In this document: positions 16,274 through 25,695 of the stretch, in pieces | Layout: every line of letters begins with the position of its first letter | Position numbering within the stretch: position 1 is the first letter of the stretch | Made by a program: the position numbers and the translations under genes | Notes under the pieces: generated by a model | Database searches by the model: none | Told to the model about the DNA's origin: nothing | Seen by the model: the letters and a program-made list of their open reading frames with translations, nothing else | Assembly (NCBI RefSeq): GCF_014635545.1 | Contig: NZ_BMDA01000001.1 | Location: 1,504,739 to 1,568,738, forward strand | DNA length: 64,000 nt | Source of the DNA: Acinetobacter courvalinii | GTDB taxonomy: Bacteria; Pseudomonadota; Gammaproteobacteria; Pseudomonadales; Moraxellaceae | Direction of reading: 5' to 3'

Positions 16274-16486
16274 CTAAGGAACAACCGTAATCCCTGTTGC
16301 TTGTGGGCCTTTTTTACCATCGGTAATGGTAAATGTCACACGTTGACCTTCATGTAAAACTTTAAAACCGCTACTTTGGATTTCGCTGAAATGAGCAAAA
16401 ACATCCTGTCCAGAATCAGCATGAATAAAGCCAAAACCTTTGGTTTCGTTGAACCATTTCACTGTACCCGTCACAGTATTCGACAT
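16274..16486 (-). CDS. Cold-shock protein (CspA family), copy 1
   Basis: A 70-residue single cold-shock domain. RNA-binding motifs RNP1 (KGFGFI) and RNP2 (VFAHF) are both present. The family binds single-stranded RNA and DNA and melts secondary structure at low temperature. It is the most divergent of three copies here ([24 protein letters not shown], ending TGITVVP). Its leader differs from those of the other two and carries a short GTGCTTGCTAGCAC palindrome at 16516-16529. Own terminator. Confidence 0.95.
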   Translation of the reverse strand: MSNTVTGTVKWFNETKGFGFIHADSGQDVFAHFSEIQSSGFKVLHEGQRVTFTITDGKKGPQATGITVVP

Positions 16487-16916
16487 ATATTTAACCTATT
16501 TAATAAATTTTGGGGTGCTTGCTAGCACGTAACTTGGAATCATAAACTCTGAGATTAGATCTGATAAAACGAAAGGTTTATTCAAATGATGAAATGCAAG
16601 ATTTACTGAATCAGCAGCGTTATTCTTCTCGTTGTAATTTACTATACACCAGTTTACTTTTTAGGCACAATGAATATTTATTGATCGCACCCAGATAGCC
16701 TGATTTATTGATCGGCACAGCGATTCCCCTACTGCTATCCCTATAACTTTTATAATACATTTCAAATAATTATAAGTCTTTTTTGCTTTAAAAATTATAC
16801 CTTAAAATAATGATATAAATTTTTAACATATTATTTCATCGAATTTTAGGCTACAAAGAGAAACAAGCAGCCTATTATCAAATGCTCAGACCGTTCCTCC
16901 ACCCTATTTTTCTTCA
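16487..16916. promoter_or_regulatory. Leader and promoter region of cold-shock copy 1
   Basis: About 430 bases without a gene, very A/T-rich on its right half. It contains the GTGC-TTGCTA-GCAC type palindrome close to the gene. A long untranslated leader is normal for cspA-type genes. Nothing else recognised. Confidence 0.45.
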
Positions 16917-16950
16917 CAAAAAAAGCCCACAACGTGTGTGAGCTTTTTTT
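16917..16950 (-). terminator. Terminator of the second cold-shock gene
   Basis: AGCTCAC/GTGGGCT stem (one G-T-like mismatch) with long T-run in leftward reading; 15 bases past the stop at 16965. Confidence 0.8.
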
Positions 16951-16964
16951 TACTGGTCTAAAAA

Positions 16965-17174
16965 TTAGATAACAGTGATAAGGGTTGCTTGTGGTCCTTT
17001 CTTACCTTGACCAAGTACGAAAGAAACGCGTTGGCCTTCTTGTAATACTTTAAAACCTTTGCTTTGGATTTCGCTGAAGTGTGCAAAAACATCTTCACCA
17101 GAATCAGCTTGAATGAAACCAAAACCTTTAGTTTCGTTAAACCACTTAACAGTACCGGTAACTGTATCAGACAT
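16965..17174 (-). CDS. Cold-shock protein (CspA family), copy 2
   Basis: A 69-residue cold-shock domain with RNP1 KGFGFI and RNP2 VFAHF. It differs from copy 3 at only a handful of residues ([10 protein letters not shown] for [18 protein letters not shown] for SNGFKVLN), so the two arose by duplication. The ribosome-binding region AAAGGTTTAAAAGT and the leader with a 12-bp inverted repeat (17206-17243) are also shared with copy 3. Expected role: RNA chaperone in cold or growth-phase adaptation. Confidence 0.95.
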   Translation of the reverse strand: MSDTVTGTVKWFNETKGFGFIQADSGEDVFAHFSEIQSKGFKVLQEGQRVSFVLGQGKKGPQATLITVI

Positions 17175-17609
17175 ACTTTTAAACCTTTTAAAATTTGTTC
17201 ATTTATAAGTTAAATCAAAATTTATTAATTATGATTTAACTTAATCTATCTTTATTTGACAGATACTGCAAGCATACCAAACTTTAAGCCATACGAGATA
17301 GTAGATTGAGAGAAGTATAGATAGTTTTATACCCTAAACAGATGAGGTTGGACTTTAATAAACCAAATCATTTGCAAATAACATTCACTGCTAAATCAAA
17401 AAATTACCTGTAGAGGCTAAGCGATCTAGCATCTAAAAACTGAGGTTTAGCCAAATAAAAAATATTTTTGTTTTTTCTGCTCAAGATATTTTTTTGCATC
17501 AAGATTTAAATTTAAGCCTGGTTTCTTATGCAAAATTCAAATTTTTAGCCCTACAATTTACTTCAGCACAGCTATGGGTAAAGCCTCAAACGACAATTTG
17601 TTCAGATGT
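17175..17609. promoter_or_regulatory. Leader and promoter region of cold-shock copy 2
   Basis: A gene-free stretch of about 435 bases. The first 100 bases next to the gene are closely similar to the leader of copy 3 and hold a strong hairpin plus a second small TATCT/AGATA stem. The remainder is A/T-rich with no recognised element. Confidence 0.55.
17206..17243 (-). promoter_or_regulatory. Conserved leader hairpin of cold-shock copy 2
   Basis: TAAGTTAAATCA and TGATTTAACTTA form a 12-bp perfect stem with a 14-base loop in the leader RNA. The matching stem in copy 3 has a G-C pair where this has A-T, a compensatory change. Confidence 0.6.
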
Positions 17610-17635
17610 AAAAAAAGCCCACCTAAAGTGAGCTT
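17610..17635 (-). terminator. Terminator of the third cold-shock gene
   Basis: AAGCTCAC/GTGGGCTT stem read leftwards into six T; about 18 bases past the stop at 17654. Confidence 0.75.
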
Positions 17636-17653
17636 CATTTTCAAGCAATCTTA

Positions 17654-17863
17654 TTAGATAACTTTAATTGTTGTTGCTTGTGGTCCTTTTTTACCTTGAC
17701 CAAGTACAAACGAAACGCGTTGGCCTTCGTTTAATACTTTGAAACCATTGCTTTGGATTTCGCTGAAGTGAGCAAAAACATCTTGGCCAGAATCAGCTTG
17801 AATGAAACCAAAACCTTTAGTTTCGTTAAACCACTTAACAGTACCAGTAACTGTATCAGACAT
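17654..17863 (-). CDS. Cold-shock protein (CspA family), copy 3
   Basis: A 69-residue cold-shock domain with RNP1 KGFGFI and RNP2 VFAHF, nearly identical to copy 2. All three copies are on the same strand at a regular spacing of about 690 bases, each with its own leader and terminator, which shows successive tandem duplication of the whole transcription unit. The leader carries a strong inverted repeat at 17895-17928. Role as for the family: single-stranded nucleic acid chaperone. Confidence 0.95.
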   Translation of the reverse strand: MSDTVTGTVKWFNETKGFGFIQADSGQDVFAHFSEIQSNGFKVLNEGQRVSFVLGQGKKGPQATTIKVI

Positions 17864-17894
17864 ACTTTTAAACCTTTAAACTTTGTTCATTTAT

Positions 17895-17928
17895 GAGTTA
17901 AATCAAATTATTAATATTGATTTAACTC
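17895..17928 (-). promoter_or_regulatory. Conserved leader hairpin of cold-shock copy 3
   Basis: GAGTTAAATCAA and TTGATTTAACTC form a 12-bp perfect stem with a 10-base loop. A second small stem TATCT/AGATA follows at about 17931-17950 and also exists in copy 2. Confidence 0.6.
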
Positions 17929-17970
17929 AATCTATCTTTAACCAATAGATACTTCAAGTGCGTAAATCAT

Positions 17971-18204
17971 CTATGTTAATCGATAAAGCTGATTAACATC
18001 AGTATAGAAGCTTTTGCCATCTAGATTAAAATCGATTTCCCGACCTGACTCTAGCTGGATTTTCTTTCCAACTTCTACCCATTTGAAACCATCCAACGTA
18101 TTTTGCTGACGTTTCATCGGGATAATTTGCACACAAATTTCATTGCCATTGCTGGCTTTGGCTACACGCCATTCATTAATAATTTTCAACACAAAATCAC
18201 TCAT
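17971..18204 (-). CDS. Small unknown protein
   Basis: A 77-residue protein from the ATG at 18204 (MSDFVLKIINEW); an in-frame TTG at 18216 is an alternative start. It is a mixed-charge, beta-rich small domain (ICVQIIPMKRQ, WVEVGKKIQLESGREIDFNL) with no signal peptide or membrane span. It lies just upstream of cold-shock copy 3 on the same strand with about 110 bases between. No function known to me. Confidence 0.6.
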   Translation of the reverse strand: MSDFVLKIINEWRVAKASNGNEICVQIIPMKRQQNTLDGFKWVEVGKKIQLESGREIDFNLDGKSFYTDVNQLYRLT

Positions 18205-18393
18205 TCCTGAGCTCAAGTGATCGATTTGGATTTACTATAACGCTAGATATATGGAGAGAGGCAAACTACAATTCTAGAATCTAATAATTTTTAGCTTTCT
18301 TTAGGGTTATTTCAGCTAACTTAATTGCTGTCTAATCTTTCAGATAACAACAACTCAATAATCACAGAGCTAATATTCGATTAACTTTAAAAG

Positions 18394-18470
<77 letters not shown>

Positions 18471-18790
18471 ACAACATATTGATCAACATCTTCGATCAAT
18501 GAGATGCTTTATACGCCCATCTCCCCCACAATGCAAATTTTTTTTAGAAAAATCACATAATTTACGCTCTAACGCTCAAATTAAATACAAATTGATCAAA
18601 ATCCCCTCAGATTAAGCCATGCCGATCGAACTGTTGAAATGAGACCGAATTGCAGGATAATTAACCGAACAAACCGAATTTGCTTAATAAATCTGCTATT
18701 TTGTTATAATTCAAAATCCTACAAAAATAATATGCATCGAAAAGCCTGCTATGTAACAATATCAACAATCTTCTATTGTTATATTTCAAC
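18471..18790. promoter_or_regulatory. Gene-free region between tRNA-fMet and ruvC
   Basis: 320 bases that must hold the leftward tRNA promoter and the rightward ruvC promoter. A TTGTTATAATTC stretch near 18702-18713 looks like a -10 element. No gene or repeat seen. Confidence 0.4.
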
Positions 18791-19336
18791 ATGTCATTAA
18801 TTATTGGTATTGATCCCGGCTCACGCTTAACAGGTTACGGAATTATCGAAAAAGATGGCAATAAACTACGTTTTGTAGATGCAGGCACCATTCGTACCGA
18901 AACCCAAGAAATGCCAGAACGTTTAAAACGTATCTTTGCCGGGGTTGAACGGATTGTTAAATTTCATGGTCCAACTGAAGCTGCGGTAGAGCAAGTCTTT
19001 ATGGCGCAGAATCCTGATTCGGCGTTGAAACTCGGTCAGGCACGCGGTGCTGCAATTGCCGCTCTAGTTAATCTGGATTTACAGGTGGCTGAATATACCG
19101 CACGACAAATTAAACAGTCTGTGGTCGGTTACGGCGCAGCAGATAAAGAACAGGTCCAGATGATGGTGATGCGTTTATTGAACCTGAGCATCAAACCACA
19201 GTCTGATGCTGCCGATGCCCTAGCTGCCGCCATTTGCCATGCCCATGCTTCGGGCAGTATGAGTAAAATGGCTGTGCTTAATGCATTAGGTGGCATGGCT
19301 CGTGGCCGCAGCCGTGTCAGCAGCAGACGCCGTTAG
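18791..19336 (+). CDS. ruvC: Holliday-junction resolvase RuvC
   Basis: A 181-residue RuvC. The four acidic metal ligands of the family are at Asp8 ([12 protein letters not shown]), Glu67 (VEQVFMAQN), Asp139 and Asp142 ([13 protein letters not shown]), one residue offset from E. coli Asp7, Glu66, Asp138 and Asp141. The enzyme is a dimeric endonuclease that cuts four-way junctions with RuvAB in recombination repair. Start chosen at the ATG at 18791 ([11 protein letters not shown]); an in-frame start at 18776 adds five residues before the first strand. It is not next to ruvAB. The stop overlaps the end of the convergent nnr gene by 4 bases. Confidence 0.96.
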   Translation: MSLIIGIDPGSRLTGYGIIEKDGNKLRFVDAGTIRTETQEMPERLKRIFAGVERIVKFHGPTEAAVEQVFMAQNPDSALKLGQARGAAIAALVNLDLQVAEYTARQIKQSVVGYGAADKEQVQMMVMRLLNLSIKPQSDAADALAAAICHAHASGSMSKMAVLNALGGMARGRSRVSSRRR

Positions 19337-20826
19337 TCATTTTGATTGACCACCTGATAAATCATTTTGCCCATTTCATGCGCCTGTAATCCGCGCATCC
19401 CCTTTTCAGCCAACAGATCACCTGCCTGTGCATGTAAGCTCACGATTTCATGCAAAGCAATCTGCTGATGAAACTGCGCTTTTAAACTGGCAATCATGCC
19501 TGCCAGTACATCACCCATTCCACCTGTACCCATGCCCGCATTGCCTTGGGTACAAATGACTAATTCTTTCTCTAAAATGAGACTGCCCGCGCCTTTAAGT
19601 ACCCATTGACCAGCGTACTTTTGCTGCAACTGCTGAATGGCACCAATGCGGTCCTGTTCAATTTCCTTGGCGCTACAACCTAACAAGGTCGCCGCCTCAC
19701 CGGGATGCGGGGTGGCATACACATGATTATTTAACTTTTGTGGATCTTTTGCCAAAAACCAGAGCGCGTCGGCATCAAGTACCACGTCTAAATGAGAATT
19801 TTGATTCAGTCGCACAAACCATTGCTGATAAATTTGTTCAGCCCATTGATCCCGCCCTAAGCCCATACCCAAACCTACCGCATCGACATGTTCAAGTAAT
19901 TGCTCGATGCCCTTCTGATCCAGAAGATTGATATCTCTAACCATAATATTAGGTGATCGTGCCAAAATAGCCTGATGGTGTTTGGCATGACAGACCACAC
20001 TGACTTTGCCAGCTCCAGCATGAAAAGCGGCTTCAGCCGACATGATAACGGCACCGCCCATATCGGCATGACCGCCTACCACCAATACATGCCCATAACT
20101 GCCTTTATGTCCAAAGGCTTGCCGCTTGGGCAAAACCACTGTTTCGGGAGATAAATAAGCCAACGGCTTTAATTGTGTATCTGGCGGAATCAGGCTGACT
20201 AACTGTAATTCGCCAACATATTGCTTGCCTTGACCTGTGAATAGACCAGCCTTATAACCCAAAATTGTAAAAGTTTGATCTGCCTGTATCGCAATGGGTA
20301 AAGCCTGGCCTGTGTTGGCCTGCAAACCGCTCGGAATATCAATCGAGATTTTTAACCCTGCCTGGGCATTAAAGAGCTGGATAATCTCTTGCCAATGTTG
20401 GTCGAGTTCCCGATTCAAGCCAATGCCAAATAAGGCATCAATATGACAATCAAAACTTGGAATTTCTTGATGGACTGCTGTTTCTGTTAATAAATAATCG
20501 ATGGTTTGAATATCGACTTGATAAGACTGCGCATAATCTGCAGCTTGTTGTAAATCCGCTGATTGTCCGAGTTTTGTCGCAAACACGGTCACTTTTATTC
20601 CCTGCTGCTTCAGATAGGCAGCCATATAGTAGCCGTCTCCCGCGTTATTGCCTTGTCCGCACCAGACTGCGATCTTTTGAATTTTCTTTGACTTAAATTG
20701 CGGAATTAACTGCTGTGAGATCACCCAGGCGGCTTGCTGCATAAGCCCTAATGATGAATTTTGCTGAGCAAACCAACGCTGTTCCCATGCTTGGATACTC
20801 TGGCTATGGTAAACTACACCTTGCAT
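19333..20826 (-). CDS. nnr: Bifunctional NAD(P)H-hydrate repair enzyme (epimerase and dehydratase)
   Basis: A 497-residue fusion typical of bacteria. Residues 1-215 are the YjeF_N epimerase ([18 protein letters not shown]); residues about 230-490 are the ribokinase-like ADP/ATP-dependent dehydratase ([68 protein letters not shown]). Together they repair the damaged S- and R-hydrates of NADH and NADPH. The C-terminal end overlaps the ruvC stop by 4 bases, and the start is divergent from queG, whose usual neighbour this gene is in many proteobacteria. Confidence 0.95.
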   Translation of the reverse strand: MQGVVYHSQSIQAWEQRWFAQQNSSLGLMQQAAWVISQQLIPQFKSKKIQKIAVWCGQGNNAGDGYYMAAYLKQQGIKVTVFATKLGQSADLQQAADYAQSYQVDIQTIDYLLTETAVHQEIPSFDCHIDALFGIGLNRELDQHWQEIIQLFNAQAGLKISIDIPSGLQANTGQALPIAIQADQTFTILGYKAGLFTGQGKQYVGELQLVSLIPPDTQLKPLAYLSPETVVLPKRQAFGHKGSYGHVLVVGGHADMGGAVIMSAEAAFHAGAGKVSVVCHAKHHQAILARSPNIMVRDINLLDQKGIEQLLEHVDAVGLGMGLGRDQWAEQIYQQWFVRLNQNSHLDVVLDADALWFLAKDPQKLNNHVYATPHPGEAATLLGCSAKEIEQDRIGAIQQLQQKYAGQWVLKGAGSLILEKELVICTQGNAGMGTGGMGDVLAGMIASLKAQFHQQIALHEIVSLHAQAGDLLAEKGMRGLQAHEMGKMIYQVVNQND

Positions 20827-20849
20827 GTTCTCTCCCTCATTCTTGGTTT

Positions 20850-21974
20850 ATGGCTTCAACCTCTTCATCTCAGACGCAATCTCAAAAGATTGAACTACAG
20901 CAGCTCGATCCACAAGCACTGAAGGCTTGGATTAAACAACAAGCTTTGGATTTGGGTTTTTCTGATTGTGTCATTGCCAAACCAGATGCTCAAGATCAAA
21001 TGCCGCGTTTTAAAGAATATTTAGGACGCGGATACCATGCAGACATGCACTATTTAGAAGAAAATCTGGAAAAACGTGCAGATCCCACCTTACTTGTGCC
21101 TGGTACAAAAAGCATTATTTGTGTGCGCATGAACTATCTTGTGGCATCACCGAAGCCCCGTTATGTTCCATTTGAACCCAATTCAGCCATTATTGCGCGT
21201 TATGCACGGGGCCGTGATTATCACAAAGTGATGCGTGGACGGTTAAAGACTTTAGCCACGCGTATCCGGGAAAAAGTCGGGGATTTTGAATCGCGCCCCT
21301 TTGCTGACTCTGCTCCGATCTTTGAAAAATCGCTGGCTGAAAGTGCAGGCATGGGCTGGACCGGGAAACATACCCTACTCATTCATAAAAAATCAGGCTC
21401 TTTCTTTGTCTTAGGTGAAATGTTTACCTCACTGGAACTGCCTTTTGACCAACCTGCAACTGCACATTGCGGCTCATGTACCGCCTGTATCGACATTTGT
21501 CCGACCCAAGCCATTGTTGAGCCCTACATGCTGGATGCACGAAAATGTATCGCTTATTTAACCATTGAATATAAAGGCATCATTCCTGAAGAATTACGCT
21601 CTGGTATTGGTAACCGAATTTTTGGTTGTGATGACTGTCAACTGATTTGCCCATGGAACAGCTTTGCCAAAACTGCCTCCATTCCGGATTTCGATCCAAG
21701 GCATGGTCTGGATAATATCAGCCTGCTGGAGATCTGGCGCTGGGATGAAGCCACTTTTCTTACCAATACCGAGGGCAGCCCGATCCGCCGTACTGGATAT
21801 CAATCCTTTAAACGTAATATTGCAATCGGCCTTGGAAATGCTCCATACTCAGCTGAAATTGTCACGGCCTTGCAAGACGCAAAAACGTGGCACGACGAGA
21901 TTGTCAATGTGCATATTGACTGGGCAATTCAACAGCAATTGCAACAAGCAGATATGCCCCAAATAGAAAAATGA
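20850..21974 (+). CDS. queG: Epoxyqueuosine reductase QueG
   Basis: A 374-residue cobalamin-dependent iron-sulfur enzyme that performs the last step of queuosine synthesis in tRNA, reducing epoxyqueuosine. Two 4Fe-4S clusters are visible: CGSCTACIDICPTQAI and the later CDDCQLICPWN. The DUF1730 part with FADSAPIFEKSLAESAGMGW is present, as is the YARGRDYHKVMRGRL motif. A start at 20850 (MASTSSSQTQ) is more likely than an in-frame start at 20751, which lies inside the divergent nnr gene. Divergent from nnr. Confidence 0.95.
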   Translation: MASTSSSQTQSQKIELQQLDPQALKAWIKQQALDLGFSDCVIAKPDAQDQMPRFKEYLGRGYHADMHYLEENLEKRADPTLLVPGTKSIICVRMNYLVASPKPRYVPFEPNSAIIARYARGRDYHKVMRGRLKTLATRIREKVGDFESRPFADSAPIFEKSLAESAGMGWTGKHTLLIHKKSGSFFVLGEMFTSLELPFDQPATAHCGSCTACIDICPTQAIVEPYMLDARKCIAYLTIEYKGIIPEELRSGIGNRIFGCDDCQLICPWNSFAKTASIPDFDPRHGLDNISLLEIWRWDEATFLTNTEGSPIRRTGYQSFKRNIAIGLGNAPYSAEIVTALQDAKTWHDEIVNVHIDWAIQQQLQQADMPQIEK

Positions 21975-22053
21975 TGTTTTTTGCCCTTTGGCTTTGGCAC
22001 GATTTCTGTATGATTAGTCTCAATGTTTGTCATCAATCATCATGGATATAACA

Positions 22054-23043
22054 ATGACCTTACGTAATGACTGGACTCGTGATGAAATCCAAGCTCTATA
22101 TGATCAACCTTTTCTAGACTTAGTTTTTGAAGCGCAAAGCGTACATCGTCAATATTTCCAGGCCAACTCGATTCAGGTCAGCACCCTTCTTTCCATTAAA
22201 ACGGGTAAATGTCCTGAAGATTGTAAATACTGTTCGCAATCGGCGCATTACGATTCAAAATTAGAAGCTGAAAAACGTATTGCGGTTGATAAAGTCATTC
22301 GTGAAGCACAGTCTGCCAAAGAATCAGGCTCTTCACGTTTCTGTATGGGCGCTGCATGGCGTAATCCGCATGAACGTGACATGCCTTATGTGCTTGAAAT
22401 GGTACGTGAAGTAAAAGCATTAGGCCTTGAAACCTGCATGACCTTAGGTATGTTGAACCAGTCACAAGCCGAGCGTTTAAAAGATGCAGGTCTGGATTAT
22501 TACAACCATAACCTGGATACTTCCCGCGAATACTATTCTCATATTATTAGCACGCGTACTTTTGATGATCGTCTGGATACTTTGGATCACGTTCGTCAAG
22601 CAGGCATGAAAGTTTGTAGTGGTGGTATTGTTGGGTTGGGCGAAAGCCGTAATGACCGTATTGGTCTATTACATGAACTGGCAACCATGCCTGTCCATCC
22701 TGAATCAGTGCCAATCAACATGCTGGTTCCTATCGAAGGCACACCACTTGCTGATGTCGAAAAACTAGATGTTACTGAATGGATCCGTACCATTGCGGTT
22801 GCACGTATCATCATGCCACACAGTTATATCCGCCTTTCAGCAGGTCGTGAATCACTCAGTGATTCTGATCAGGCACTTGCATTTATGGCGGGTGCAAACT
22901 CATTATTCTCCGGCGACAAATTATTAACCACACCAAATGCTGGCGAAGGCAAAGATCAGATCCTGTTTGCTAAATTAGGTTTAACCGCAGAAAAGCCAAA
23001 ACCGACCGTTGCAGAACTTTCGGTCGATGCCATGAGTGCATAA
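22054..23043 (+). CDS. bioB: Biotin synthase
   Basis: A 329-residue radical-SAM enzyme that inserts sulfur into dethiobiotin. The SAM cluster motif CPEDCKYC gives Cys53, Cys57 and Cys60, the same numbers as in E. coli. The second-cluster ligands are in the [23 protein letters not shown] and [12 protein letters not shown] stretches, and the IRLSAGRES arginine motif is intact. The start MTLRNDWT (22054) matches family length; in-frame starts at 22027 and 22042 are possible. The other bio genes are not adjacent. A strong terminator follows. Confidence 0.96.
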   Translation: MTLRNDWTRDEIQALYDQPFLDLVFEAQSVHRQYFQANSIQVSTLLSIKTGKCPEDCKYCSQSAHYDSKLEAEKRIAVDKVIREAQSAKESGSSRFCMGAAWRNPHERDMPYVLEMVREVKALGLETCMTLGMLNQSQAERLKDAGLDYYNHNLDTSREYYSHIISTRTFDDRLDTLDHVRQAGMKVCSGGIVGLGESRNDRIGLLHELATMPVHPESVPINMLVPIEGTPLADVEKLDVTEWIRTIAVARIIMPHSYIRLSAGRESLSDSDQALAFMAGANSLFSGDKLLTTPNAGEGKDQILFAKLGLTAEKPKPTVAELSVDAMSA

Positions 23044-23045
23044 AT

Positions 23046-23078
23046 GAAAAAGCCTTGTCAAATGACAAGGCTTTTTTT
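23046..23078 (+). terminator. bioB terminator
   Basis: AAAAGCCTTGTCA/TGACAAGGCTTTTTTT stem with a 2-3 base loop directly after the stop. Confidence 0.92.
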
Positions 23079-23088
23079 AGATGAAAAA

Positions 23089-23301
23089 TCAGATAGATGT
23101 CACCAGAATGCCATACTTGGCAGTTAGATACATGCCGACTCGAATAATATCCACGCCTGCTGCATGTGAAACTGATAGTTCCTGAGTATGCACATCAAAA
23201 TGTAATGAATCGAAAACCTCCTGATGATGCATTAGCCATATCATTGTATCTGCCATATTGTCATCGACAGTATAGGTTTCTGATTTAAAATCCTTATTCA
23301 T
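23089..23301 (-). CDS. Small unknown protein
   Basis: A 70-residue acidic protein (TYTVDDNMADTMIWLMHHQEVFDS, then SVSHAAGVDIIRVGMYL). There is no signal peptide or membrane span. It ends close to the bioB terminator, whose left arm could serve it. The ribosome-binding site is weak (GATTGGCTTA). No domain recognised; conservation is needed to be sure that it is a gene. Confidence 0.5.
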   Translation of the reverse strand: MNKDFKSETYTVDDNMADTMIWLMHHQEVFDSLHFDVHTQELSVSHAAGVDIIRVGMYLTAKYGILVTSI

Positions 23302-23371
23302 TAAGCCAATCTAATCATTGAATACATGACGCTATCATAGCGAATAGACAGCTTTAAATCAGCTAAGTCAA

Positions 23372-23406
23372 AGACATTTAGCGATATCAATGCTCGCTAA
23401 ATGTCT
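23372..23406 (-). terminator. Hairpin after the 115-codon gene
   Basis: A perfect 13-bp stem AGACATTTAGCGA/TCGCTAAATGTCT with a 9-base loop, 30 bases past the stop of 23437-23784; the T-run is short. Confidence 0.6.
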
Positions 23407-23436
23407 CAATAAGGCTTGGTCGTTTTAAGCTTGGGT

Positions 23437-23784
23437 TTAAGCAGCCTTTGGATTCACAATCGTCTGACCTGATTTCAAACTATCAACTGCTTTCGGGTTA
23501 AACTCCAGAGTCAACACGTGATTGTCTAAGTGGACGTGATACGAACGAATCAATGACTGCTGCCCTTCATCTGTTTCAAGCACATATTCATCGGCAATAT
23601 TTAAAATCCCTTCCAGATTGGTCGTACTTGAGGCACGGTCGTGACCAAACAGATCGTAGATGGTTTGCAGATTAAAGCTGGTTTGTTTTTCCAATGGATG
23701 GCTTTTCAGATGACTTTCCAGAAATAAAACCAATTTATGTGCAAAGAAATAGTAATTCGGTTTATGGGTATAAAGCATGTTCAT
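23437..23784 (-). CDS. Unknown protein (115 aa)
   Basis: The AGAGGAG ribosome-binding site 6 bases before the ATG is strong and a long hairpin follows, so this is very likely a gene. The product has a helical N-terminal part (YYFFAHKLVLFLESHLKSH), a central TIYDLFGHDRASSTTNLEG stretch and a C-terminal strand pair (HVHLDNHVLTLEF). No signal peptide or membrane span. I do not recognise a family. Confidence 0.7.
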   Translation of the reverse strand: MNMLYTHKPNYYFFAHKLVLFLESHLKSHPLEKQTSFNLQTIYDLFGHDRASSTTNLEGILNIADEYVLETDEGQQSLIRSYHVHLDNHVLTLEFNPKAVDSLKSGQTIVNPKAA

Positions 23785-24283
23785 TGAAAGCTCCTCTTGA
23801 GGTTTTTTTCATCTAATCATGACTAAAAAACTAAAGATTGAACCTTAAAAAATTCTTAAAAGCAGTACGCATATTTTGTTAATGGATTGTCATTTTTCTT
23901 CAAAATTGTTAATCAAAAACTACAAAAAAGCATTTGTTTTACATTTTTTCTCGGCAAAGCATTTTCAGTCAGCCCCATAATTCTGCATAAAAAGTAAACA
24001 ATCTATTCTTTTTTTCTAAAGGAAAAATCAATCAATCTTTAGAAATATTAAAAAAAAAGATTAAAAAAATTGAATTTTTACTCTATAAAATACAAAAATA
24101 TAATATATATCACAAACTTATTTTAAATCGGAATTTTAGATTAAAAAAATAGAAAAAATGTGACGTAATTTGCACTTTTTAAATTAATTGCGATATATTT
24201 TGCGCATTACTTGTTCAGCGCAAAAATTCAACTGAAAAGTAATTTTAATTCAAACTTTTAGCTGATGTATTCGAGAAATTATT
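23785..24283. promoter_or_regulatory. A/T-rich promoter region of the pilus operon
   Basis: About 500 bases without a gene, extremely A/T-rich between 24,000 and 24,200 (runs of A and T). This composition suits H-NS-type silencing, often seen upstream of fimbrial operons; no invertible element with terminal inverted repeats was noticed. Promoter elements could not be set with confidence. Confidence 0.5.
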
Positions 24284-24817
24284 ATGAAAAAACTTGCTTT
24301 GATCGCTGCTCTTTCAGTTGTAGGTATTGCTAACGCTCAAGCTGCTGATGGAACGATTACAATTAATGGTCTAGTCACAGACAAAACTTGTGACATCGTA
24401 ACTCCAGCGGGTAAAGACTTTACCGTAACACTTCCAACTGTATCTAAACAAACACTTGCAAAATCAGGTGATGTTGCTGGTCGTACTCCATTCCAAATCA
24501 ACTTAGGTAACTGTTCAGAAGGTAAAGTTGCAACTTACTTCGAACCAGGCGCGACTGTTGATTTCAACACCGGTCGTTTATTAAACCAAAACGCTGCTGG
24601 TGCTAAAAATGTTGATGTTCAATTACTTGGTAACAACAACCAAGTAATCCCAGTGCTTGCTGCAGGCAGCAATGGTGCTCAAACGAACTCTCAATGGGTT
24701 GATGTGGTAGAAGGCGGTACTGCTGATCTTAACTACTATGCTGAATATTATGCAACTGGCGCTTCATCTGCTGGTGAAGTAAACACTTCAGTTCAATATA
24801 CAATTATTTATCAATAA
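24284..24817 (+). CDS. Chaperone-usher pilus major subunit (type 1 pilin, FimA/AcuA-like)
   Basis: A 177-residue type 1 pilin. Signal peptide KKLALIAALSVVGIANAQA; the mature part starts ADGTITINGLVTDKTCDI, the usual pilin opening with the first Cys of the disulfide; the second is in NLGNCSEG. It ends SVQYTIIYQ with the penultimate-tyrosine beta-zipper seen in usher-assembled pilins. It is the first gene of an operon with chaperone, usher and adhesin, in the order of the acuADCG thin-pilus locus of Acinetobacter. The spacing of 80 bases before the chaperone allows higher subunit expression. Exported and polymerised outside the cell by donor-strand exchange. Confidence 0.93.
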   Translation: MKKLALIAALSVVGIANAQAADGTITINGLVTDKTCDIVTPAGKDFTVTLPTVSKQTLAKSGDVAGRTPFQINLGNCSEGKVATYFEPGATVDFNTGRLLNQNAAGAKNVDVQLLGNNNQVIPVLAAGSNGAQTNSQWVDVVEGGTADLNYYAEYYATGASSAGEVNTSVQYTIIYQ

Positions 24818-24897
24818 TCTATTGATAGACTTTGCGGGTTTCTAGGCTTCTAGGAATTCGCAATTGTAAATTTCACGCAATCATAGAGTAAATTTAA

Positions 24898-25632
24898 ATG
24901 GCACTGAACGGTTACAATTTTTTGCTTGGTTTAACACTATCATCAGCATTTGTCGCAAGTCACACCCATGCAGAAATTATTTTGCACGGCACTCGTGTGA
25001 TTTACCCGTCTGATGCACGTGAAGTAACTTTGCAAGTGAGTAACAATGGTTCTAAACCATCGCTTGTTCAGGCATGGATTGATGAAGGTGATGCTAAAAG
25101 TACACCGGACCAGTCAAAAGTTCCATTTATGATTACCCCACCGATTTCGCGTGTCGATCCAACGAAGAGTCAATCCCTTCGTATTACCGCATTACCTAAT
25201 GCAGCTCAGTTAAATCAAAAACAAGAAACTGTTTTTTGGCTAAATGTTCTGGACATTCCACCACGACCAACAGCGAATAGCAAAGATGCTGTTCCTGATA
25301 ATTTTTTACAGCTTGCGATTCGTTCACGCATTAAATTTTTCTATCGCCCGGCAAGTATTAAAACTGATGCCAATCTTGCAGGTGAAAAATTGCAATGGAC
25401 TAAAAGCGGACAAACGCTGATTATAAAAAATCCAACGCCGTTTCACGTCACCATGACGGCGATCTACCAGCAAAATGCTGGAAAGCCGGTGGATCTATTA
25501 CCCAAAGGTTTAATGCTCTCACCTTTTTCAGAAGACAAAGTCCAGTTAAAAACGGGAAATACTGAAAAGATGAGCTATGTCAGCATTAATGATTACGGCG
25601 GTCGTATCGAACACCAGATCAAGCTTCAATAA
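24898..25632 (+). CDS. Periplasmic pilus chaperone (PapD/FimC family)
   Basis: A 244-residue two-domain immunoglobulin-like chaperone. Signal peptide at residues 1-25 (FLLGLTLSSAFVASHTHA). The N-terminal domain has GTRVIYPSDAREVTLQVSN and the PFMITPPISRVDP loop, followed by QSLRITAL and the ETVFWLNVLDIPPRP G1-strand region typical of the family; the conserved basic residues that anchor the subunit C-terminus lie at GTRVIYP and in IRSRIKFFYRP. It caps pilus subunits in the periplasm and hands them to the usher encoded next. Confidence 0.95.
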   Translation: MALNGYNFLLGLTLSSAFVASHTHAEIILHGTRVIYPSDAREVTLQVSNNGSKPSLVQAWIDEGDAKSTPDQSKVPFMITPPISRVDPTKSQSLRITALPNAAQLNQKQETVFWLNVLDIPPRPTANSKDAVPDNFLQLAIRSRIKFFYRPASIKTDANLAGEKLQWTKSGQTLIIKNPTPFHVTMTAIYQQNAGKPVDLLPKGLMLSPFSEDKVQLKTGNTEKMSYVSINDYGGRIEHQIKLQ

Positions 25633-25695
25633 CAAACAAATTTATTCCCAATCCATAAATGATTTTGTACCTATCATTGAATAGGCGAACCGATT

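Noticed and set aside
23785-24283. Invertible promoter switch upstream of the pilus operon
   Set aside because: The region is A/T-rich but has no clear pair of inverted repeats flanking a promoter, and no recombinase gene lies nearby.
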